From positions 62,001 to 126,000 of the forward strand of contig NZ_NBOE01000006.1 of the NCBI RefSeq assembly GCF_002104515.1: a DNA stretch of 64,000 nucleotides, read 5' to 3'. This document shows, piece after piece, positions 1 through 9,077 of this stretch. The first letter of the stretch is position 1; each line of letters starts with the position of its first letter. Origin of the DNA: Colwellia polaris. GTDB taxonomy: Bacteria; Pseudomonadota; Gammaproteobacteria; Enterobacterales; Alteromonadaceae. Under the pieces are notes generated by a model. It made no database searches. It saw only the letters and a program-made list of their open reading frames with translations, and was not told the origin of the DNA. The translations under genes and the position numbers were made by a program.

Positions 1-1376
1 TGATTGGTTTTTTTCAGCTTAGGGTGCAAAGAATGAATAATCTCGTCAAGGTATTGAGCTAAGTTAATTTGACGAATTTTTTCACTTATTTGATCAACTG
101 CCACTTGTTTATAGCTAGTAATTAACTCTGAGGCCCGTTCAAGGTTGTTAAGCAATAAATCTAACCCTTGTTTTGAGTTATTGGTAAAATCGTTAAGCTC
201 ACGTTTTGAGAGTTTATTACTGTCGATGTCTGACTTAAGTTTACTCAGTAAATCTGTTAGATAAGTGGTTGAAGTTATACTGACGCCAATTGGGGTATTA
301 ATTTCATGGGTAACTTCTGCCGACATGCTCCCAAGTGCTGCCATTTTTTCTGTATCAAGTAATCGCTCTTGGGCTTTTTTTAATTCCTTTATTGAGCCTT
401 TCAATTCATTATTAGTTTCTAAAAGGGTTTTTTCAGTAAGACTTCTTCGGCTATTTTCAGCTTGAAGTTTTTGTTGTTGCTCTAATAGCTCTCGTTGTTG
501 TAGTTCCATTTTTAACATAGTGGTGCTTAATGAAGATGTTTTACGGGCGACCTCTTGTTCTAGCATTAAATTTTGTTCATCTAATTTACTGTTTGCTGAA
601 ATAACTTTACTTTGTGTTAAAGCTAACTTTTCTTGGTAGATCACGAGTTCATCAATTAAATTGTTGTATGCATTTTGAAGAATATTTAACTCATTATTTT
701 CATAATTAATAACATGTAGTTTAGAGGCTTCAGGATCATCTATATCAAATTGATTAATTTGCTCGGTTAATTCGTTTAGTGGGTGCGTTAATAGGCTAGA
801 AAAGGCTAAAGAAAAGAGCAATACAAGTGCTGCGGTTTTGACCATAGCATTACCAATGAGAAAATATATGCCGACTTGTATGCGATTGAAAATCACCTCG
901 TTACTTGATAATAATGTCACAGAGCCAACTTTGGTTGTACGGCCTGAAAACTCAAAAATTAATGGAAAAGCATGGCCAAATAACCCTGTATTGTGTGAGC
1001 TAACATTAAAGTATTTTTGATCATCACCTGTTTTATTTGCATTTGAAGATTCTATAAAGAGGTTATCTTCTCCAGTTGTAACACCTAATTGGGCAATAAC
1101 AAAATTATTCTCATCGGTAACTGTTATACCTTTAATCATAGGGATAGCGACTAAACCTTCGGCAATTGATATTGCCTGTTGGGTGTTAAGTTCCCATACT
1201 GCACGCGTTAAACTGCCACTAAAAGTTTTTTCTAAGGTGAGTAACTCGCTGGCAATGTGGTTTTTGGTATTTATATATTCTGCGCCAATCTGTACACAAG
1301 TAACGATAAATGTCAGCACAAAGTACAATGACAATACGCGCGTTAGAAGCTTTCGTGACAGACTTGTTGTTTTCAT
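1..1376 (-). CDS. Sensor histidine kinase, N-terminal part (truncated by window edge)
   Basis: Reading leftwards from an ATG at 1376 gives 458 open codons that run off the window. There is one membrane helix at about residues 11-30, a periplasmic sensor region to about 170, a second helix near 172-194, and then a coiled-coil stretch rich in Gln and Glu. The dimerisation/phosphoacceptor segment reads AALGSMSAEVTHEINTP, with the likely phosphorylated His at residue 357. The ATP-binding half lies outside the window. This is a membrane-bound two-component kinase of the type that often feeds a separate regulator. It is divergent from the phosphate-regulated porin, but no Pho box faces it. Its ligand and partner are unknown. 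The call of histidine kinase is firm; any function is not. Confidence 0.85.
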   Translation of the reverse strand, partial: MKTTSLSRKLLTRVLSLYFVLTFIVTCVQIGAEYINTKNHIASELLTLEKTFSGSLTRAVWELNTQQAISIAEGLVAIPMIKGITVTDENNFVIAQLGVTTGEDNLFIESSNANKTGDDQKYFNVSSHNTGLFGHAFPLIFEFSGRTTKVGSVTLLSSNEVIFNRIQVGIYFLIGNAMVKTAALVLLFSLAFSSLLTHPLNELTEQINQFDIDDPEASKLHVINYENNELNILQNAYNNLIDELVIYQEKLALTQSKVISANSKLDEQNLMLEQEVARKTSSLSTTMLKMELQQRELLEQQQKLQAENSRRSLTEKTLLETNNELKGSIKELKKAQERLLDTEKMAALGSMSAEVTHEINTPIGVSITSTTYLTDLLSKLKSDIDSNKLSKRELNDFTNNSKQGLDLLLNNLERASELITSYKQVAVDQISEKIRQINLAQYLDEIIHSLHPKLKKTN

Positions 1377-1605
1377 TAAATAGTTCTTCTATTAAGTGGT
1401 TGTTAACTCTTGCGGTTTTAAAAAGTTCGTGCTTTCAATGTTCAATGATAGATACCAATAGATTAGGCATTTAATAAGCCTAACTTCTCCGTGTAGTTAA
1501 TTCAATATACGATATTAACTGCCTTATTTCTCTTAAAAACTTAAAAATAGTTCTAGGTATCAATAAATAAAAACAATTTTTTTAAAATTTCAAAAAAATA
1601 ACTTC

Positions 1606-1644
1606 TTGTGTCACAAAAGTGTCATAAAAGTTTGGCAATATAGT
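1606..1644 (+). promoter_or_regulatory. Pho box and -10 of the porin gene
   Basis: TGTCA occurs at 1609-1613 and 1620-1624, exactly 11 bp apart, inside TTGTGTCACAAAAGTGTCAT. A degenerate third repeat (TTTGG) falls in phase at 1631. A -10 hexamer TATAGT is at 1639-1644. This matches the PhoB-site architecture, in which the box replaces the -35. Within the 311-bp gap between the kinase and porin genes, this is the only clear signal I see. Confidence 0.82.
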
Positions 1645-1687
1645 CGAAATAATTTTTAGCCATACTTAAATTTACAAAGGTATCACC

Positions 1688-2614
1688 ATGAAACATACTT
1701 ACAACAAAATCGCTGTAGTTTTATTGTCTTCTTTATCAATGTCGGCATTTGCAGCTAATGTTGAAGTTTACGGTAAAGCAAATCTTTCTCTACAATCTTC
1801 TGATGAAGGAGAAGGCTCTTTTACCGAAGTAAAAAGTAACGCTTCGCGTATTGGTCTAAAAGGTTCACATGACCTGGGCGATGGCTTAACGGTAATTTAT
1901 AAAGCTGAGTTCCAAGTTGACTTAGATGGTGATAGCGACAAAGGCGACAGCATTACAGATCGTAACCAATATGTTGGTTTAGCAGGTAACTTTGGTGAAG
2001 TATTATTAGGCAAAAACGATACTATGCTTAAACAATCACAAGGTAAAGTTGATTTATTTAGTGATTTAAATGGTGATATTAAAAACTTATGGAAAGGTGA
2101 GAACCGCATGGCGGACACACTTTCTTATAAATCACCTAAATTTAGTAATTTCCAACTAGGTGTTACTTATATTGCAGAAGATGCCGTTGATGCTGAAGAT
2201 GGCGTTTCGGTTGCTGTGTTCTACGGTGACGCTAAATTGAAAAAAACTAACCTTTTTGCTTCTGTTGCTGTTGATTCAGACGTAAACGGTTACGACATTA
2301 CGCGTGCTACAGTTCAAGGTAAAGTGTCGGGTGTTGTTTTAGGTGCCATGATACAGACTCAAGAAAAAGTAGACGGCTCAGGCGAAATGGATGGTTATAT
2401 GCTGTCGGCTAAATACAAAATGGACAAAATAACTTTTAAAGGTCAATACCAAGCTGCTGACTTTAAAGACGGTGATGACAAATCAGGTATTACTGTAGGT
2501 GCAGACTATGCATTAGCTAAAAGCACAAAGTTATATACGTTTTACACAACTTTCGATATGGACAGTGGCGAAGATCAAAACTATTTAGCTGCAGGTGTTG
2601 AATATAAATTTTGA
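1688..2614 (+). CDS. Outer-membrane porin, phosphate-starvation regulated
   Basis: 308 residues with a signal peptide ending MSAFAA, then a Gram-negative trimeric-porin start (NVEVYGKANLSLQ) and the porin motif SRIGLKGSHDLGDGLTVIYKAEFQ. The chain alternates short amphipathic strands and ends in YKF, the terminal aromatic typical of BAM-inserted barrels. It should form a general diffusion pore in the outer membrane. The Pho box just upstream and the phoBR operon just downstream make it the functional equivalent of PhoE: a porin induced when phosphate is scarce. It is not an OprP/OprO-type protein by length or sequence. Anion selectivity is an inference from regulation only; the extracellular loops are rich in Asp and Glu, which argues against strong anion preference. 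Confidence 0.88.
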   Translation: MKHTYNKIAVVLLSSLSMSAFAANVEVYGKANLSLQSSDEGEGSFTEVKSNASRIGLKGSHDLGDGLTVIYKAEFQVDLDGDSDKGDSITDRNQYVGLAGNFGEVLLGKNDTMLKQSQGKVDLFSDLNGDIKNLWKGENRMADTLSYKSPKFSNFQLGVTYIAEDAVDAEDGVSVAVFYGDAKLKKTNLFASVAVDSDVNGYDITRATVQGKVSGVVLGAMIQTQEKVDGSGEMDGYMLSAKYKMDKITFKGQYQAADFKDGDDKSGITVGADYALAKSTKLYTFYTTFDMDSGEDQNYLAAGVEYKF

Positions 2615-2675
2615 TATTGATGATAAGTTGTCATTAAATCAGTGGGTCGAATTTTAGTTAAGACTCATTATAATT

Positions 2676-2699
2676 AAGCCGCATTTTGCGGCTTTTTTC
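2676..2699 (+). terminator. Rho-independent terminator after the porin
   Basis: AAGCCGC pairs with GCGGCTT around a short ATTTT-type loop, followed by a run of T. It lies 60 bp after the porin stop. Confidence 0.85.
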
Positions 2700-2781
2700 T
2701 TGCCTATTTGTTTTGTATTCTTGATCATGATGTTGTTTAATTTATTATATAAACTAATGCAATTTTAGTTATAATTTTGCC

Positions 2782-2828
2782 GTTGTCATGAAACTGTCAT
2801 ATTTTTTTATCACAATGTTCACTATACG
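2782..2828 (+). promoter_or_regulatory. Pho box of phoBR
   Basis: TGTCA at 2784-2788 and 2795-2799 (11 bp apart) in TTGTCATGAAACTGTCAT, nearly the E. coli consensus. A weak third repeat is at 2806 (TTATC). The likely -10 is TATACG at 2823-2828. This predicts autoactivation of phoBR by phosphorylated PhoB. Confidence 0.83.
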
Positions 2829-2850
2829 ATTAAGCTATTAGGACGGATAC

Positions 2851-3552
2851 ATGAATAGACAGATATTAGTTGTTGAAGACGAAGCAGCAATTAGAGAAAT
2901 GATAACGTTTGTTTTAGAGCAAAATGGTTTTAATGCCATAGAAGCTGAAACTATAGAACAAGCGCAAGCTAAAATTAAAGAACCATACCCAGATTTAATT
3001 TTACTTGATTGGATGTTACCCGGTGGTACAGGCGTAAAGTTAGCCAAATCATTAAAGCAAAACGAATACACGCGTTCTATTCCTATTATTATGTTAACCG
3101 CACGCGCTGATGAAGACGATAAAGTAAAAGGCTTTGACGCGGGTGTTGATGATTATGTAACTAAGCCTTTTTCCCCTAAAGAATTAATTGCTCGAATTAA
3201 AGCTGTTATTCGACGGGTGGCTCCAACCGCATTGGAGGAGTCAATCGACTTTCATGGTATAAACTTAGATCCAGTTGCACATCGTGTTTCTATTAACGAT
3301 AAAGCGCTTGAACTTGGACCAACGGAATTTCGCTTGTTACATTTTTTTCTTACGCACACCGAGCGTGTGTATAGCCGAGAACAACTCTTAGATAATGTTT
3401 GGGGAACCAATGTTTATGTTGAAGACAGAACGGTTGATGTGCATATTCGTCGTCTACGCAAAGCTATTGCTGGTGATGGCCATGAAGAATTTATTCAAAC
3501 TGTTCGAGGTTCGGGCTACCGTTTTTCGGGCAAAATTAAAACCTCAGGTTAG
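2851..3552 (+). CDS. phoB: Phosphate regulon response regulator PhoB
   Basis: 233 residues. The receiver domain occupies about residues 1-120, with acidic pocket E9/D10, phosphoacceptor D53 and the conserved Lys in the YVTKPF motif. A winged-helix OmpR/PhoB DNA-binding domain follows, with the PhoB-like stretch [27 protein letters not shown] and the C-terminal RGSGYRF. When phosphorylated by PhoR it activates phosphate-starvation genes at TGTCA-repeat boxes, four of which are visible in this window. The start is the ATG after an AGGA at 2841. phoR begins 10 bp after the stop, so the two are one operon. Length and motifs match E. coli PhoB closely. Confidence 0.97.
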   Translation: MNRQILVVEDEAAIREMITFVLEQNGFNAIEAETIEQAQAKIKEPYPDLILLDWMLPGGTGVKLAKSLKQNEYTRSIPIIMLTARADEDDKVKGFDAGVDDYVTKPFSPKELIARIKAVIRRVAPTALEESIDFHGINLDPVAHRVSINDKALELGPTEFRLLHFFLTHTERVYSREQLLDNVWGTNVYVEDRTVDVHIRRLRKAIAGDGHEEFIQTVRGSGYRFSGKIKTSG

Positions 3553-3562
3553 TCGCTAATAT

Positions 3563-4858
3563 ATGTATTTTCGTATTTCAGCCTCGGTACTCCTAACACG
3601 AGTTATTAGTGGGCTAATTGCTAGTGCTGTTCTGGGCTACATGCTTGGACAAACGTTTCTTGTTGTTAGCATAGTAGCCATAGCTTTACTTGCATGGCAT
3701 TACAATCACTTATTTAAATTAATACAATGGTTATGGCAAGGTAAATCAATTTCTCCGCCTCAAGCAAATGGTATTTGGGGGCGAATATATGACGGCATGT
3801 ATCGTCGCATTCGTAAGCAGCGCTTGAAACAAAAGCAATTAAATGAGCGACTTCGTAAATTTAGAGATGGTGCAGAAGCTTTACCTGATGGTGCTTTAGT
3901 GCTGTCAAATGAGCTTAATATTTTGTGGGGAAATAAAAAAGCCTCACAACTTATAGGTGTTCGTTGGCCTAGCGATGTAGGGCAGCGTATTGACAACTTG
4001 ATTCGGTTTCCTGAATTTTCTAAATATTTAGTAAGTGGCGACTTCGAGAGTCCTTGTTTGATTATTTCTCCAATAAATAGCGAACTACAGCTTGAGCTGC
4101 GCATGATGGCTTATGGTAGTGATCAAATTTTACTTTTAGCGCGTGATATCAGTAAAATTCAACGACTTGAAGAAATGCGTAGAGACTTTGTCGCAAATGT
4201 CTCTCATGAATTAAAAACCCCGTTAACGGTAGTGCGGGGGTATGTTGAAATGGTGCAAGCGAGTGAAACAGCATTAGCGCCTCACTGGCAAAAAGCTTTT
4301 TCTACCATCGAAACCCAAGTATCGCGAATGGACAGGCTAGTTGAGCAGTTACTAGTATTAGCCAAGGTTGAAAATAACCTTGATTCAGACAACCATCAAC
4401 AAGTTGATTTATCACGTTTAACTTTGACAGTAGTAGAAGACGCACAATGGTTAAATCAGGATAAAAAGCATGTTATACATTGTAATATAGCGCCTGATAT
4501 TAGTATTAAAGGGAATGAGCACGAATTAAAAAGTGCCTGCCTAAATTTATTATCCAACGCAATAGCCTATACCCATGAAAATGGCACTATTGATGTGACA
4601 TTGCGAATTGACGGGAATAAAATTCGCTTTAGTGTTAAAGATAATGGTCCTGGTATTAAACCAGAGCATGTTAACCGATTAACTGAACGTTTTTTCAGAA
4701 TTGACAAGTCTCGCTCAAGAGATACTGGTGGTTCAGGGTTAGGCTTAGCAATAGTTAAGCATGTGCTTAATCACCACAATGGTGAGCTTTCTATCGAAAG
4801 TGACTGGCAACAAGGCAGTGAATTTATTATTCACTTTAAACCGACTTCAACGAGTTAA
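3563..4858 (+). CDS. phoR: Phosphate regulon sensor kinase PhoR
   Basis: 431 residues, the usual PhoR length. Two closely spaced N-terminal membrane helices (about 8-50) have almost no periplasmic loop, as expected for a kinase that senses the Pst/PhoU state rather than external phosphate. A basic linker and a PAS domain (about 95-200) follow. The H-box RRDFVANVSHELKTPL has the phosphoacceptor His at 215. The N box (NLLSNAIAYT), G1 (DNGPGI) and G2 (GGSGLGLAIVKH) are intact. It phosphorylates PhoB at low phosphate and dephosphorylates it when PhoU and the Pst transporter signal sufficiency. It is transcribed with phoB. Confidence 0.96.
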   Translation: MYFRISASVLLTRVISGLIASAVLGYMLGQTFLVVSIVAIALLAWHYNHLFKLIQWLWQGKSISPPQANGIWGRIYDGMYRRIRKQRLKQKQLNERLRKFRDGAEALPDGALVLSNELNILWGNKKASQLIGVRWPSDVGQRIDNLIRFPEFSKYLVSGDFESPCLIISPINSELQLELRMMAYGSDQILLLARDISKIQRLEEMRRDFVANVSHELKTPLTVVRGYVEMVQASETALAPHWQKAFSTIETQVSRMDRLVEQLLVLAKVENNLDSDNHQQVDLSRLTLTVVEDAQWLNQDKKHVIHCNIAPDISIKGNEHELKSACLNLLSNAIAYTHENGTIDVTLRIDGNKIRFSVKDNGPGIKPEHVNRLTERFFRIDKSRSRDTGGSGLGLAIVKHVLNHHNGELSIESDWQQGSEFIIHFKPTSTS

Positions 4859-4970
4859 CTTAAGTCATTCTTCTTTTAAAAGGTTTAAGTTAACTGCATT
4901 TTTCTGTTCAATTGTACTCCTACTTTAAATTCCCTCTTAACAGTGTAAACATAATGCTTTTCATTGTTAG

Positions 4971-5010
4971 CACTTAACTTCACTTAACTTCTCTTAAATT
5001 CGCTTAAACT
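4971..5010 (+). repeat. Four 10-bp tandem repeats (CNCTTAANTT) upstream of pstS
   Basis: Consecutive decamers CACTTAACTT, CACTTAACTT, CTCTTAAATT and CGCTTAAACT. The 10-bp period places every unit on nearly the same DNA face. The array is about 70 bp before the first TGTCA of the pstS Pho box, in the 312-bp phoR-pstS gap. It could be a binding array for an OmpR/PhoB-family regulator, or simple-sequence drift. Confidence 0.6.
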
Positions 5011-5078
5011 TAGCGCTAGCCATCAAAAATAAATTGGCCTTTTATGATAAAAAAGTAATAGAAAAATTTTTTAATGCT

Positions 5079-5133
5079 TGTCATACAAGTGTCACAAACT
5101 TTACTTATTATTGTCATATTCACTTTCTATAGT
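5079..5133 (+). promoter_or_regulatory. Extended Pho box and -10 of pstS
   Basis: TGTCA at 5079-5083, 5090-5094 and 5112-5116. The spacings are 11 and 22 bp, so all three are in phase with one degenerate unit between. A -10 TATAGT follows at 5128-5133, the same hexamer as at the porin promoter. This is the longest Pho box in the window, which fits strong induction of the phosphate-binding protein. Confidence 0.85.
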
Positions 5134-5170
5134 GTACTCAATTTAATTATATATCTCATCGGAGAGTAAC

Positions 5171-6130
5171 ATGAGTTTAAAACGTACCTTAGGCGTTATT
5201 GGTTTATCTACCCTTATCAATTTTTCTGCATTTGCAGTTGATAGCGATTTACCAGTTTATAAAAAAGTAAGTGGTGTTTCAGGCAATGTATCGTCTGTTG
5301 GTTCTGATACATTAGCAAATATGATGACATTTTGGGCTGAAGAGTTTAAGCGCACTTACCCTAATGTAAACGTGCAAATTCAAGCAGCAGGTTCTTCTAC
5401 AGCTCCTCCAGCGTTAACTGAAGCAACTTCTAACCTTGGACCTATGAGCCGTAAGATGAAGTCGCGTGAAATTGAAGCCTTTGAGAAGCGTTACGGCTAC
5501 AAGCCTACGGCAGTTCGTGTTGCCATTGACGCCTTAGCTGTTTTTGTTCACAAAGATAACCCAATTAAAGGTCTACGTATTGATCAAGTAGACGCTATTT
5601 TTTCAAGTAATCGTAAGTGTGGTGCAGAAAAAGATGTAGATCGTTGGGGCGACCTAGGTTTAACCGGTGATTGGACAGGTAAAGACGTTCAATTATACGG
5701 TCGTAACTCAGTATCGGGCACATATGGTTACTTTAAAAAGAAAGCCTTATGTAAAGGTGATTTTAAAAATAGTGTGAATGAGCAACCAGGTTCTGCTTCT
5801 GTTGTGCAATCAGTATCTGCTTCATTAAACGGTATTGGTTACTCTGGTATTGGTTATAAAACTTCAGGTGTTAGAGCTTTACCTTTATCGAAAAAAGGCG
5901 GTAAATTTATCGAAGCTAACATGGAAAATGCTGTTTCTAAAACATACCCGCTTTCACGCTTCTTATATGTTTATGTTAACAAGCACCCGAATAAGCCTTT
6001 AGCGCCAATGGAAGCAGAGTTTTTGAAAATGGTACTGTCAAAATCAGGACAAACCATCGTTGAAAAAGACGGTTATATTCCACTACCAGCTTCAGTAGTA
6101 GAAAAAGAGTTTAAAAAGTTAGGTTTATAA
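5171..6130 (+). CDS. pstS: Phosphate ABC transporter, periplasmic phosphate-binding protein PstS
   Basis: 319 residues with a Sec signal peptide (cut after INFSAFA). The PBP-like fold shows the phosphate-site motifs GSDTLANMM near the mature N-terminus, [10 protein letters not shown], and [18 protein letters not shown]. It captures inorganic phosphate in the periplasm for PstCAB. The RBS GGAGAG is well placed before the ATG. It stands alone between its own Pho box and its own terminator, nearly 7 kb from pstCAB, separated by genes of other pathways on the opposite strand. This separation should allow the binding protein to be made in excess over the membrane complex. It is closer to the shorter marine PstS type than to E. 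coli PstS (346 residues). Confidence 0.94.
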   Translation: MSLKRTLGVIGLSTLINFSAFAVDSDLPVYKKVSGVSGNVSSVGSDTLANMMTFWAEEFKRTYPNVNVQIQAAGSSTAPPALTEATSNLGPMSRKMKSREIEAFEKRYGYKPTAVRVAIDALAVFVHKDNPIKGLRIDQVDAIFSSNRKCGAEKDVDRWGDLGLTGDWTGKDVQLYGRNSVSGTYGYFKKKALCKGDFKNSVNEQPGSASVVQSVSASLNGIGYSGIGYKTSGVRALPLSKKGGKFIEANMENAVSKTYPLSRFLYVYVNKHPNKPLAPMEAEFLKMVLSKSGQTIVEKDGYIPLPASVVEKEFKKLGL

Positions 6131-6161
6131 CAACTAACGTTATACTCAAAAATAAAAACAA

Positions 6162-6198
6162 AAAGTCCGTAATCAGTAATGATTGCGGACTTTCTTAT
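6162..6198. terminator. Terminator between convergent pstS and gcvR-like gene
   Basis: A 14-bp stem (AAAGTCCGTAATCA with TGATTGCGGACTTT, one G-T pair) around a GTAA loop, followed by CTTATTTT. The A-rich 5' side suggests it can also serve the opposite strand. Confidence 0.85.
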
Positions 6199-6258
6199 TT
6201 TGATTTTTGTTTGAAGCTAACCAGCTAAATGAATATTAACCCATTAAAGCGTTTATTC

Positions 6259-6756
6259 TTAGCGAGAAATATCTACCATCAGGTCATCAGCTAAATTTTC
6301 AAGCGCATCAGTCATGGTATCTATTGTACTTTTTGCTGCTGAAACTGTAATTTTTGCTTTAAATAATTCATGACCGGCATGTGGTGCAATTTCTTGTGTA
6401 CTGACTAATTTTAGTAAGTTACCACCGTGATGATGGATAATTGATGAAATCTCTTGCACTATGCCTGATCTATCATTTGCTGTTAATTCTAGAACAAAAA
6501 TGCTTTCAGAAGCTGAATCTTGCTGTTGAACATGTTCAATTTGCATTTTAAAGCCAGGTAGCTCAGCCAGTTTATCCGCTAAATCTGTAGAATTTTCAAC
6601 GGGTACTGCAATTTCCACAACACCAGCGAAAACGCCCGATATTTGATGTAAACTTGATTTTTCCCAGTTAGCGCTATGTTCAGAAATTAAATCAGATAAA
6701 ACTTTAACTATACCGGGGCGATCAGCGGTCATAAATGAGATTATAAGATGGTTCAT
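6259..6756 (-). CDS. gcvR: Glycine cleavage system regulator-like protein (two ACT domains)
   Basis: 165 residues made of two ACT domains (about 1-80 and 85-165). The first begins NHLIISFMTADRPGIVKVLSDLISEH and the second FVLELTANDRSGIVQEISSIIHHHGGNL, both with the ligand-binding turn typical of amino-acid-sensing ACT pairs. It matches the GcvR family, which in E. coli restrains the activator GcvA when glycine is low. Neither gcvA nor the glycine-cleavage genes are nearby, so the regulatory target is assumed from the family. The PilZ gene lies just upstream on the same strand (38-bp gap) and may be cotranscribed. Confidence 0.75.
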   Translation of the reverse strand: MNHLIISFMTADRPGIVKVLSDLISEHSANWEKSSLHQISGVFAGVVEIAVPVENSTDLADKLAELPGFKMQIEHVQQQDSASESIFVLELTANDRSGIVQEISSIIHHHGGNLLKLVSTQEIAPHAGHELFKAKITVSAAKSTIDTMTDALENLADDLMVDISR

Positions 6757-6794
6757 GATAAGTCCTTTGAAAATGTATTAAGAGTTAAAGGTAA

Positions 6795-7154
6795 TTAAGT
6801 TCGGCTAAGTCTTGAAAGCTCTTTATTGAATTGTTCTTCGTCAGCGAGATTGAGTTCAATTAATCGACGTAATGAGCTGACACTATCGATATCAATACCG
6901 CTGCACTGCACGCGAATATCTTTTTTTTCTTGATGCACCACAACAACATTCATTATGATTTTTTCATCTGCTTGATTTAATCTAAATGAGAGTAACCCCA
7001 TTTTATTTGAAAATATCGCTTCCTGAGTGTCTGCACAAAGTAACGCGCCGTTTAAAGATAGATCTATGATATTCACACCTAAACAGTGTTCGTCAATAGC
7101 TAGTTCAGCCTGTATTGAAAAAAGTATTCGGGTAAACTGACGTCTATTCTTCAT
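6795..7154 (-). CDS. PilZ-domain protein, probable c-di-GMP receptor
   Basis: 119 residues forming a single PilZ domain. The N-terminal c-di-GMP motif RxxxR is seen as NRRQFTR (residues 3-9), and the second motif (D/N)xSxxG as DLSLNGALL (about residue 32). No other domain is attached. Stand-alone PilZ proteins act as c-di-GMP-responsive adaptors for motility, adhesion or exopolysaccharide. The diguanylate cyclase encoded about 2 kb upstream on the same strand, beyond ettA, is a plausible ligand source, but no partner is shown by the sequence. Confidence 0.85.
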   Translation of the reverse strand: MKNRRQFTRILFSIQAELAIDEHCLGVNIIDLSLNGALLCADTQEAIFSNKMGLLSFRLNQADEKIIMNVVVVHQEKKDIRVQCSGIDIDSVSSLRRLIELNLADEEQFNKELSRLSRT

Positions 7155-7271
7155 GAGTAATATTTATAGCAAAGTAGTTTCTTCAGCATAGCTCGCTTTT
7201 AGCAAAAAGGCACCTTAATTAATACATTAAGCTGCCTTTATCTTATTGTTAACTAGGTGGTTATATATTAG

Positions 7272-8951
7272 TTAACCAATTTTTTTATACTTTATACGGT
7301 GTGGTTGAGTCGCCTCGGCGCCATAGGTTTTCTTCATCCATTCTTCGTATTCAGTATAGTTACCTTCATAGAAGTTGATTTGGCCTTCATCACGGTAGTC
7401 GAGTATATGTGTGGCGATACGGTCAAGGAACCAGCGATCATGAGAAATAACCATAGCACAGCCTGGAAACTCTAAGAGTGCCTCTTCGAGTGCACGTAAG
7501 GTTTCAACATCTAAGTCATTGGTTGGTTCATCGAGTAATAATACATTGCCACCTGTTTGCACTAATTTAGCTAAATGTACCCGGTTACGTTCACCGCCAG
7601 ATAAATCACCAATAATTTTTTGCTGATCATTGCCTTTAAAATTAAAACGGCTTACGTAAGCACGACTAGGTATTTCGAATGTACCAATGTGCAAAATTTC
7701 ATGGCCTTGAGATATTTCTTGATAAACAGTTTTGCTGTTGTCCATGTCATCACGGAACTGATCAACGCTGGCAAGTTTTACCGTATCACCAAGCTCTACG
7801 TTACCAGAGTCTGGTTGCTCTGCACCTGACATTATTTTGAATAAAGTTGATTTACCTGCGCCGTTTGGCCCAATAATACCGACGATAGCACCTTTAGGTA
7901 CGCTAAAGCTTAAATCATCAATTAGTACTCTATCGCCAAAAGACTTAGTGACGTTATTAACGTCTACCACTTTATCGCCTAAACGTGGGCCTGATGGAAT
8001 ATATAATTCGTTTGTTTCATTACGTTTTTGATGATCTTGGCTATTAAGCTCTTCAAAACGCGCCATACGTGCTTTGCTTTTTGATTGACGAGCTTTAGGG
8101 TTTGAGCGAACCCATTCAAGTTCTTGCTTTATGGTTTTTTGTAATGCACTTTCACTTTTGCTTTCTTGTTCAAGACGAGCATTTTTTTGCTCTAACCATG
8201 AAGAGTAATTGCCTTCGTAAGGAATGCCGTGGCCTCTGTCAAGTTCTAAAATCCAGCCTGCTACATTGTCTAAGAAATATCTATCATGGGTAATTGCTAC
8301 AACAGTGCCTGGGTAGTCATGTAAAAATCGCTCTAACCATGCAACAGATTCTGCATCTAAATGGTTGGTTGGCTCATCAAGTAGTAGCATGTCAGGTTTT
8401 TGTAATAACAAACGACAAAGCGCAACACGGCGACGTTCACCACCACTTAATACAGCAATTTTTTGTTCCCAGTCAGGTAAACGTAAAGCGTCAGCGGCAC
8501 GTTCAAGCACGTTGTCAATATTATGCCCGTCGTGGCTGTTAATAATATCTTCTAACTGGCCTTGTTCTTTGGCTAAGGCATCAAAGTCGGCTTCAGGTTC
8601 AGCGTACTCAGCGTAAACTTGGTCTAAACGTGCCATAGCACTTTTAACTTCAGAAACTGCTTCTTCTACAATTTCACGAACGGTTTTTGTTTCATCTAAT
8701 ACTGGTTCTTGAGGCAAGTAGCCAATATTAGTACCTGCAAGCGCTTTTGCTTCACCTTCAAATTCGGTATCAAGGCCTGCCATAATTCGCAGTAACGTTG
8801 ATTTACCAGAGCCATTGAGGCCAAGTACACCAATTTTTGCCCCAGGGAAAAATGAAAGCGAAATGTCTTTTAATATAGTGCGCTTAGGTGGAACGACTTT
8901 AGAAACGCGGTTCATCGACATGATGAATTTATCTGGTAATGGTTGTGCCAT
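7272..8951 (-). CDS. ettA: Energy-dependent translational throttle protein EttA (ABC-F)
   Basis: 559 residues (E. coli EttA 555). There are two ABC cassettes and no membrane segment: Walker A GLNGSGKST at 44-52 and GPNGAGKST in the second half, signatures LSGGERRRV and LSGGERNRV, and Walker B plus catalytic Glu in LLLDEPTNHLD and LLLDEPTNDLD. The linker rich in Arg, Lys and Glu between the cassettes is the P-site tRNA interaction motif of ABC-F proteins. EttA binds the ribosomal E site and gates entry into elongation according to ATP/ADP. The protein starts MAQPLPDKFIMSMNRVSKVVPP, a hallmark of this subfamily. It is monocistronic, as far as spacing shows. Confidence 0.96.
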   Translation of the reverse strand: MAQPLPDKFIMSMNRVSKVVPPKRTILKDISLSFFPGAKIGVLGLNGSGKSTLLRIMAGLDTEFEGEAKALAGTNIGYLPQEPVLDETKTVREIVEEAVSEVKSAMARLDQVYAEYAEPEADFDALAKEQGQLEDIINSHDGHNIDNVLERAADALRLPDWEQKIAVLSGGERRRVALCRLLLQKPDMLLLDEPTNHLDAESVAWLERFLHDYPGTVVAITHDRYFLDNVAGWILELDRGHGIPYEGNYSSWLEQKNARLEQESKSESALQKTIKQELEWVRSNPKARQSKSKARMARFEELNSQDHQKRNETNELYIPSGPRLGDKVVDVNNVTKSFGDRVLIDDLSFSVPKGAIVGIIGPNGAGKSTLFKIMSGAEQPDSGNVELGDTVKLASVDQFRDDMDNSKTVYQEISQGHEILHIGTFEIPSRAYVSRFNFKGNDQQKIIGDLSGGERNRVHLAKLVQTGGNVLLLDEPTNDLDVETLRALEEALLEFPGCAMVISHDRWFLDRIATHILDYRDEGQINFYEGNYTEYEEWMKKTYGAEATQPHRIKYKKIG

Positions 8952-9077
8952 GGAAAACCTTTTTGAAGCAGGATTAGTATGGTAGCTATTCTAGGTTAAT
9001 AGCTACCTTGTTGGCAATGAGGTTTTATGGTTGATTTTCAGCGAAATTTATACTTTCTTGATATTAATGAAAGAGCT

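Noticed and set aside
8102-8616. Cluster of short plus-strand frames opposite ettA
   Set aside because: Three overlapping short frames antisense to a conserved ABC-F gene, without RBS or domains.
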